This document shows, piece by piece, positions 1-5,717 of a stretch of 5,717 nt of DNA (the first letter of the stretch is position 1; each line of letters starts with the position of its first letter). Below the pieces are notes generated by a model. That model worked only from the letters and a program-made list of their open reading frames with translations. It was not told the origin of the DNA and did no database searches. A program made the translations under genes and the position numbers. The stretch is from assembly GCA_002686135.1 (NCBI GenBank), contig NZAO01000029.1, positions 1 through 5,717 on the forward strand, written 5' to 3'. This DNA comes from Rhodospirillaceae bacterium (GTDB taxonomy: Bacteria; Pseudomonadota; Alphaproteobacteria; UBA11136).

Positions 1-1
1 T

Positions 2-322
2 GTCGAGAACGTCGTCGTCACGGCCGTGGCGGCCGCGGGCTACTTCCTGCAAGTGCCCGAGAGCTCTTCGGACTACGCCGGCGCGCCCCACTCGGGCTTG
101 TTCGTGTTTGCAGGAAGCTCGATGCTCCCGCAGGTCGGTGACCTCGTCACGGTCGATGGACAGGTCAGTGACTTCTTCGGCCAAACGCAGCTCTCCGATC
201 CGACGCTGACCGTCACCGGTACCGCGGCGTTGGCGCTGAAGCTTCTGGGCCGCGCCGAAACATCAGACGACGCCGACGCCATGGCGCAACAGATGTGGGC
301 CGGGCGCACGCCCCTCGACTGA
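2..322 (+). CDS. C-terminal fragment with an OB-fold-like segment of secreted nuclease type; 5' end outside window
   Basis: The reading frame is open from base 2 to the TGA at 320-322, so the gene starts upstream of the window. About 75 visible residues contain GYFLQ, GLFVFAG and VGDLVTVDGQVSDFFGQTQL. This pattern resembles the OB-fold modules (YhcR/ExeM type) that precede an endonuclease/exonuclease/phosphatase domain in secreted nucleases, or that stand alone in surface lipoproteins. After TLTVTG the style changes to an Ala/Leu-rich, Asp-rich, helical-looking tail of about 33 residues ending WAGRTPLD, and no nuclease domain follows. I do not recognise that tail. The ORF could be a truncated gene, a fusion, or an assembly join between a foreign OB-fold segment and the true neighbour of ridA. 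The stop lies 27 bases before the ridA-like start, so co-transcription is possible. The OB-fold call rests on motif resemblance only. Confidence 0.45.
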   Translation, partial: VENVVVTAVAAAGYFLQVPESSSDYAGAPHSGLFVFAGSSMLPQVGDLVTVDGQVSDFFGQTQLSDPTLTVTGTAALALKLLGRAETSDDADAMAQQMWAGRTPLD

Positions 323-336
323 CGACCTACCCTGAC

Positions 337-343
337 GGAAGGA
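337..343 (+). promoter_or_regulatory. Ribosome binding site of the RidA-like gene
   Basis: GGAAGGA lies six bases before the ATG at 350. It is a good Shine-Dalgarno match that fixes this start and argues for independent translation from the upstream fragment. Confidence 0.7.
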
Positions 344-349
344 CCCCCC

Positions 350-817
350 ATGACCAACACCATCACGGCCCGGCTTAAAGAACTGGGCATCACCCTGCCC
401 CGGCTCTCCGCTCCTCTCGCCAATTACCTGCCCACGCTGATTTCGGGCGGGCATCTTTATGTCTCCGGGCAACTGCCCATGGCCGACGGCGCAGTCACAT
501 ATACGGGCCGTCTCGGTGCGGAGCTTGATATTGAGGCTGGCCAAGCGGCGGCGCGGCTCTGCGCCGTCAACCTGCTGGCCCAGGCTTCCGCTGCGCTGGA
601 AAGCGATCTCAGCCGCGTGCAACGGGTGGTGAAGCTGGGCGGCTTCGTCGCCGCGACGGCGGAATTCAGCGATCATCCCAAGGTCATGAACGGTGCCTCG
701 GACCTGATGGTGAAGGTGTTCGGCGAAGCCGGGTGCCACACCCGTTTCGCAGTGGGCTGCGCCTCGCTACCGCTTGGTGCGGCGGTTGAAATCGACGCCC
801 TGTTCGAGGTGGAGTGA
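350..817 (+). CDS. RidA/YjgF/YER057c/UK114-family protein (long form)
   Basis: This 155-residue cytoplasmic protein belongs to the trimeric RidA superfamily. Archetypal members hydrolyse reactive 2-aminoacrylate-type enamines/imines released by PLP enzymes. Visible hallmarks are the strand motif LYVSGQLP (residues 36-43), the helix [11 protein letters not shown] (73-83) leading into V-KLGGFVA (94-101), and the C-terminal [24 protein letters not shown] (131-154). Arg132 lines up with the catalytic Arg105 of Escherichia coli RidA. At 155 residues it is longer than the usual 125-130, with an extended N-terminus ([11 protein letters not shown]) typical of the subgroup often found in alphaproteobacteria. 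Whether it keeps imine deaminase activity is inferred, since many non-archetypal Rid proteins have unknown substrates. It converges on clpA with 81 bases between them. No promoter is evident; it may be read with the upstream ORF. Confidence 0.88.
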   Translation: MTNTITARLKELGITLPRLSAPLANYLPTLISGGHLYVSGQLPMADGAVTYTGRLGAELDIEAGQAAARLCAVNLLAQASAALESDLSRVQRVVKLGGFVAATAEFSDHPKVMNGASDLMVKVFGEAGCHTRFAVGCASLPLGAAVEIDALFEVE

Positions 818-898
818 GGAAAAGCGCTGTCATTCCCAACCCGGTTTCCCAGCGACTGAGGGACGACCAAAGGGCACAGCGAAGCAAACGTATAAAGA

Positions 899-3193
<2,295 letters not shown>

Positions 3194-3199
3194 GGTCCG

Positions 3200-3526
3200 T
3201 TATTCCTTTTCCAACGTGCATTGCAGGGGGTGCTGGTGGCGGCGTGCCATATCCATCACCTGGGTGGCCTTGGTCTCGGCGATCTCGTAAGGAAAGACGC
3301 CGCAGATACCGACTCCTTTCTGATGCACGTGAAGCATGATCTGCAGAGCTTCCTCATGGGATTTGTTGAAGAAGCTTTCGAGAATTTCCACTACGAACTC
3401 CATGGGCGTGTAGTCGTCATTCAGAAGAATGACCTTATAGAGAGACGGTTTCTTGGTCTTTGGCTTGGTCTTGATGGCCACGCCGGTTTCCGGAATCTCG
3501 TCGTCATGCCGGTCGTAATCGCTCAT
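3200..3526 (-). CDS. clpS: ClpS, adaptor (N-recognin) of ClpAP protease
   Basis: This 108-residue adaptor binds proteins with destabilising N-terminal residues (Leu, Phe, Tyr, Trp in bacteria) and hands them to ClpA by docking on its N-domain. The flexible N-terminal extension (1-27) is charged and Lys-rich near its end, as expected for the segment that engages the ClpA pore. The core begins with [17 protein letters not shown] (29-45). Asn36, Asp37 and Asp38 form the alpha-amino pocket, Met42 sits at the gatekeeper position, and His68 in the VH-containing helix matches the pocket histidine. [14 protein letters not shown] (73-86) and the end [10 protein letters not shown] (99-108) are nearly diagnostic. 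The start ATG has GAGGAA (3532-3537) five bases upstream. It is first in an operon with clpA, six bases away and in the same reading frame. Length and motifs are normal for the family. Confidence 0.97.
   Translation of the reverse strand: MSDYDRHDDEIPETGVAIKTKPKTKKPSLYKVILLNDDYTPMEFVVEILESFFNKSHEEALQIMLHVHQKGVGICGVFPYEIAETKATQVMDMARRHQHPLQCTLEKE
3203..3208 (-). promoter_or_regulatory. Shine-Dalgarno of clpA inside the last codons of clpS
   Basis: On the minus strand AAGGAA forms the last two sense codons of clpS, nine bases before the GTG of clpA. It is the only good Shine-Dalgarno match nearby, supports the GTG start, and suggests that clpA translation is coupled to clpS termination. Confidence 0.55.
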
Positions 3527-3531
3527 TTTCG

Positions 3532-3537
3532 TTCCTC
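3532..3537 (-). promoter_or_regulatory. Ribosome binding site of clpS
   Basis: GAGGAA on the minus strand lies five bases before the clpS ATG, which fixes the start. Confidence 0.7.
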
Positions 3538-3580
3538 GTCGCCCACCTTAAAAAAACAACTCCAGCGGAGCCTAAAAGGT

Positions 3581-3608
3581 AACATAGAATGCCATCGCCT
3601 GGCTTCAA
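3581..3608 (-). promoter_or_regulatory. Candidate promoter of clpS-clpA
   Basis: On the minus strand TTGAAG (3608-3603) and TATGTT (3586-3581) are separated by 16 bases, each matching four of six consensus positions of the housekeeping sigma factor. A start near 3574 would give a leader of about 47 bases. Shifted by one base the upstream box is CTTGAA, which is also the heat-shock (RpoH) -35 core, but the downstream CCCCAT-type box is poor. It is a weak call. Confidence 0.35.
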
Positions 3609-3667
3609 GTTCCTTAACGTGGGATAAGAAAATATTCATATAATTACGGGCTCATTAACCTAAATTA

Positions 3668-3687
3668 ACTAATCCCTCACTAATCCC
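3668..3687 (+). repeat. Perfect 9-bp direct repeat with 11-bp period; possible operator
   Basis: ACTAATCCC occurs at 3668-3676 and again at 3679-3687, separated by TC. The spacing of 11 bases puts both copies on one face of the helix, just upstream of the candidate -35 box. This arrangement suits a dimeric activator such as a response regulator; the identity of the regulator is unknown. Confidence 0.5.
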
Positions 3688-3717
3688 GTGACAAGCCTCC
3701 CTTTTTTTCTCTAGAAT
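3688..3717 (+). promoter_or_regulatory. Candidate sigma-70-type promoter of the carboxypeptidase gene
   Basis: GTGACA (3688-3693) and TAGAAT (3712-3717), each five of six consensus bases, are separated by 18 bases that include a run of seven T. Transcription would begin near 3724, giving a leader of about 124 bases. The 9-bp direct repeats end exactly at the base before the -35 box. Confidence 0.5.
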
Positions 3718-3749
3718 CAGGGCCCGGGACAAAAAACACACGACAAATA

Positions 3750-3785
3750 GACTGTAACGAAAAGAGAGACTGCGACGAAAAGACC
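3750..3785 (+). repeat. Imperfect 18-bp tandem repeat in the untranslated leader
   Basis: GACTGTAACGAAAAGAGA is followed directly by GACTGCGACGAAAAGACC, identical at 14 of 18 positions. It lies downstream of the candidate start site and upstream of the carboxypeptidase ATG. Its role is unknown: it may be a protein or RNA binding site or simply a local duplication. Confidence 0.6.
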
Positions 3786-3847
3786 CGCACAGGACGCACG
3801 GCTGGAAACACGGCGAATCACGAAACGTAAGGGCAAGCGACAGCACG

Positions 3848-5068
3848 ATGAAAGTTTCCTTTCTCCATTCCCCCTCCCCGGCACTTGCCGTCATGGCCGT
3901 GCTTTTGGTTCTATTCTCCGCCCATCCGGCACTGGCTAAATACGCTGCCATCATCGTTGACGCTGATACTGGCGCCGTCCTTCACGAGGTCAATGCCGAC
4001 ACCCGGAACTACCCGGCCTCGCTGACCAAGATGATGACCCTCTATATGACCTTCGAGGCCCTGGGCGACGGCCGCTTCACCCTCGACCAGAAATTACGGG
4101 CCTCGAAAAGGGCGAGCAACCAGGCGCCCTCTAAACTGGGGCTGAAGAAGGGCCAGTCCATTACCGTGCGCGACGCCATTCTTGCCCTGGTGACGAAATC
4201 GGCTAATGACGTGGCCACCATCATCGCCGAATCCTTGGGCGAGGACGAGGCCAATTTCGCACGCATGATGACACGCAAGGCCAAGGAAATTGGCATGTCA
4301 AGCACCACCTTCCGCAACGCCTCGGGCCTGCCCAACCGGCGCCAGCTCTCTACCGCGCGCGACCTCTCGGTGCTGGCGCGGGGACTGCTCACCGACCACC
4401 CCGAATACTACCATTTCTTTTCGGTCCAATCCTTTTCCCATAACGGCAAGACTTACAAGAATCATAACAAGATGCTGAAGACCTACAGCGGGGCCGACGG
4501 CATCAAGACCGGCTATATCCGCGCCTCGGGCTTCAACCTCGCGGCCTCAGCGGCGCGCTACGACCGGCGGCTGGTTGGCGTGGTCATGGGGGGGCTCTCG
4601 GCTAAGTCGCGCAACGTCCATATGGCCAAACTCCTGGACAAGGGGTTCCGGGTCATCCGCTCCGGCGTCGCCATGAAGGATATGGGAGAAAGCCAGAAAC
4701 AGGCTCTTCTGGAATCGAAGAAAAAGACGCAACGGGCCACGGCCGCCAAGGCGGTGAAGAAGGCGAAGGCAGCGTGGGGCATCCAGGTCGGGGCCTTCTC
4801 GCGCTATGCTTCAGCCCATCTCGTCGCCAGCAGCGCCGCGCGGCGCCTACCGCCTTCCCTGCTGGCAAACGCTAAGGTGGTGGTCATGCCGCAGAAAGAA
4901 GAAAACGGCATGATCTACCGCGCTCGCCTCATAGGGCTTGACAAAGCCAGGGCACGCCACGTCTGCGAGGAACTGAAAAAGGACAATTTCGGATGCATGG
5001 CCATACCGCCCAAGGGCAAGGTCTCCGCCGCCCTATCGGCGGCGGATAGACAGACGGTGCGGAAATAA
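3848..5068 (+). CDS. Periplasmic serine D-Ala-D-Ala carboxypeptidase (peptidase S11, PBP5/6-like) with C-terminal SPOR domain
   Basis: This 406-residue enzyme removes the terminal D-Ala from peptidoglycan pentapeptides in the periplasm. A signal peptide spans residues 1-30 (MK start, hydrophobic core, cleavage after ALA). Catalytic motifs of the S11 penicillin-binding fold are SLTK (58-61, Ser58 nucleophile), SAN (118-120) and KTG (220-222). The usual PBP5 C-terminal beta domain and membrane-anchoring helix are missing. Instead a Lys/Ala-rich linker (about 285-308) leads to a SPOR domain (about 309-387, beginning WGIQVGAFS), with Cys373 and Cys383 that may form a disulfide. SPOR domains bind denuded glycan at division septa, so the enzyme probably acts there. 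ATG 3848 is the only start after an in-frame TAA at 3755; the nearest Shine-Dalgarno, AAGGG, is 14 bases away, which is unusually far. It is dacA/dacC-like; the exact paralogue is uncertain. Confidence 0.95.
   Translation: MKVSFLHSPSPALAVMAVLLVLFSAHPALAKYAAIIVDADTGAVLHEVNADTRNYPASLTKMMTLYMTFEALGDGRFTLDQKLRASKRASNQAPSKLGLKKGQSITVRDAILALVTKSANDVATIIAESLGEDEANFARMMTRKAKEIGMSSTTFRNASGLPNRRQLSTARDLSVLARGLLTDHPEYYHFFSVQSFSHNGKTYKNHNKMLKTYSGADGIKTGYIRASGFNLAASAARYDRRLVGVVMGGLSAKSRNVHMAKLLDKGFRVIRSGVAMKDMGESQKQALLESKKKTQRATAAKAVKKAKAAWGIQVGAFSRYASAHLVASSAARRLPPSLLANAKVVVMPQKEENGMIYRARLIGLDKARARHVCEELKKDNFGCMAIPPKGKVSAALSAADRQTVRK
5024..5046. repeat. Perfect 9-bp GC-rich inverted repeat near the end of the carboxypeptidase gene
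   Basis: TCCGCCGCC (5024-5032) and GGCGGCGGA (5038-5046) pair perfectly around a five-base loop. The hairpin lies inside the coding sequence, 19 bases before the stop codon. No T-run follows on either strand, so it is not a classical intrinsic terminator, but it is the strongest hairpin I noticed at this convergent junction. Confidence 0.5.
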
Positions 5069-5081
5069 ATCTCTAAACCCC

Positions 5082-5717
5082 CTAGAACTGCGGCGGCGTC
5101 ACCCCGCTCTGCCGCAACTGCTCCACCAGGTCGGCCTTGAGCCGTTCCAGCCCTGCCTCCTCACCCGACTCGCAGCGCGCCACCAGAACCGCTTGGGTGT
5201 TGGAAGCCCGGAGCAGCCACCAACCGTCAGGGGTGCGCGCCCGCACCCCGTCCATGTCATTGACCTCCGTGCCGGCGGCTTGCAACCTTTCCTTGACCTC
5301 TTCGATGACGGCGAACTTGCGCGTATCGGCGCAGTCGAACCGCAGCTCCGGCGTATTCACAACCTTCGGCAGGCGCCTGCGCAGCGCGGCCAGACTCTCG
5401 CCCGTTCGCGCCACCACCCGCAACAGCCGCACCGCCGCGTAGAGGGCGTCGTCATAGCCGAAATAACGGTCGGCGAAGAAGATGTGTCCGCTCATCTCGC
5501 CCGCCAGCGGCGCGCCGGTCTCCGCCATCAGCGCTTTAATCAGGGAGTGCCCGGTGCGCCCCATCAGTGGCGTGCCGCCCATGCGCGCTATCTCGTCGAA
5601 TAGAACCTGACTCGCCTTGACATCGGCGATGATGGTGGCGCCGGGTGTGTCTTCCAGAACATCACTGGCCAGGGCCACCATGAACTGGTCGCCCCACAGA
5701 ATCTCACCCTCGTCGTC
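5082..5717 (-). CDS. Phosphomannomutase/phosphoglucomutase, C-terminal part (5' end outside window)
   Basis: The frame runs from the TAG at 5082-5084 to the right edge, giving 211 residues; ATG codons inside it are not the start. It belongs to the alpha-D-phosphohexomutase superfamily, interconverting mannose or glucose 6-phosphate and 1-phosphate in the cytoplasm for LPS, exopolysaccharide or nucleotide-sugar supply. Fragment residues 1-12 ([12 protein letters not shown]) are the segment that follows the metal-binding DGDGDR loop, which would lie just outside. Domain 3 shows ADVKAS (32-37), GRTGHS (53-58) and the sugar-binding loop GEMSGH (73-78). Domain 4 carries the phosphate-binding loop RASNTQ (170-175). 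About half of a normal protein of 450-500 residues is present. Substrate preference cannot be decided from this fragment, so no symbol is given (candidates algC, manB, pgm). Its 3' end faces the carboxypeptidase gene across 13 bases. Confidence 0.93.
   Translation of the reverse strand, partial: DDEGEILWGDQFMVALASDVLEDTPGATIIADVKASQVLFDEIARMGGTPLMGRTGHSLIKALMAETGAPLAGEMSGHIFFADRYFGYDDALYAAVRLLRVVARTGESLAALRRRLPKVVNTPELRFDCADTRKFAVIEEVKERLQAAGTEVNDMDGVRARTPDGWWLLRASNTQAVLVARCESGEEAGLERLKADLVEQLRQSGVTPPQF

Larger units (their letters stand above)
3527..3847. other. Divergent intergenic regulatory region between clpS and the carboxypeptidase gene
   Basis: These 321 bases contain no convincing gene. 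The middle (about 3620-3720) is markedly richer in A and T than the flanking coding DNA. It holds a candidate clpS promoter (3581-3608), three TTAAC motifs (3614, 3655, 3665), a 9-bp direct repeat (3668-3687), a candidate promoter for the carboxypeptidase gene (3688-3717), a GAATC motif on its -10 box (3714-3718) with a second GAATC at 3815-3819, and an 18-bp imperfect tandem repeat in the leader (3750-3785). The leader from about 3724 to 3847 is rich in A and C and seems unstructured. Only short minus-strand ORFs of up to about 20 codons precede clpS. Confidence 0.75.

Noticed and set aside
263..739. Minus-strand ORF of 158 codons opposite the ridA-like gene
   Set aside because: It is a shadow of the RidA-family gene, whose start, ribosome binding site and conserved motifs are clear.
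825..854. Possible terminator between ridA-like gene and clpA (CGCTG at 825-829 with CAGCG at 850-854)
   Set aside because: The five-base stem has a 20-base loop and no T-run; too weak to call. I found no better terminator in the 81-base gap.
3221..3643. Plus-strand ORF of 140 codons opposite clpS and reaching into the intergenic region
   Set aside because: Most of it is antisense to clpS and it covers the regulatory region. No recognisable protein features.
3666..3694. Alternative clpS promoter on the minus strand: TTGTCA (3694-3689) with TAGTTA (3671-3666)
   Set aside because: The -35 is good and the spacer is 17 bases, but the -10 matches only two or three consensus bases; the pair at 3581-3608 is better balanced and closer to the gene.
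3655..3954. Minus-strand ORF of 99 codons across the leader and signal peptide of the carboxypeptidase gene
   Set aside because: Its N-terminal third is antisense to the signal peptide. It is Cys/Arg/Ser rich without family resemblance and conflicts with the promoter elements.
5072..5086. TCTA/TAGA inverted repeat across the convergent stop codons
   Set aside because: Four base pairs only; expected by chance and not a terminator.

Overview
The window reads as chromosomal housekeeping DNA from a GC-rich alphaproteobacterium. A Rhodospirillales-type lineage is my best guess, based on the clpS-clpA pair beside a periplasmic D-Ala-D-Ala carboxypeptidase that ends in a SPOR domain, a bipartite phosphomannomutase/phosphoglucomutase, and a long-form RidA-family protein. 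That placement is inferred from family resemblance, not from a marker gene.

Layout from left to right. Bases 2-322 (+) are the 3' end of an ORF whose visible start resembles an OB-fold module of secreted nucleases, but it stops soon afterwards with an unrelated-looking tail. At 350-817 (+) lies a RidA/YjgF-family gene. It converges on clpA (899-3193, -), which follows clpS (3200-3526, -) after only 6 bases, so the two form an operon. A 321-bp AT-richer intergenic region (3527-3847) separates clpS from the divergent carboxypeptidase gene (3848-5068, +). That gene converges, with a 13-bp gap, on the C-terminal part of a phosphohexomutase gene (5082-5717, -), whose 5' end lies beyond the window.

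Functionally, ClpS delivers N-degron substrates to the ClpA unfoldase, which feeds the ClpP peptidase (not in the window). The carboxypeptidase trims peptidoglycan stem peptides in the periplasm and is probably drawn to septal, denuded glycan by its SPOR domain. The phosphohexomutase makes hexose-1-phosphates for envelope polysaccharides. The RidA-like protein probably handles reactive imine/enamine metabolites.

I see no new multi-gene system. The most interesting DNA is the clpS/carboxypeptidase divergent region. It holds a perfect 9-bp direct repeat with an 11-bp period next to a candidate -35 box, TTAAC half-sites like those of the cell-cycle regulator CtrA, a GANTC methylation motif overlapping the candidate -10 box, and an 18-bp imperfect tandem repeat in the leader. 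No tRNA, rRNA, CRISPR array or insertion sequence was found.
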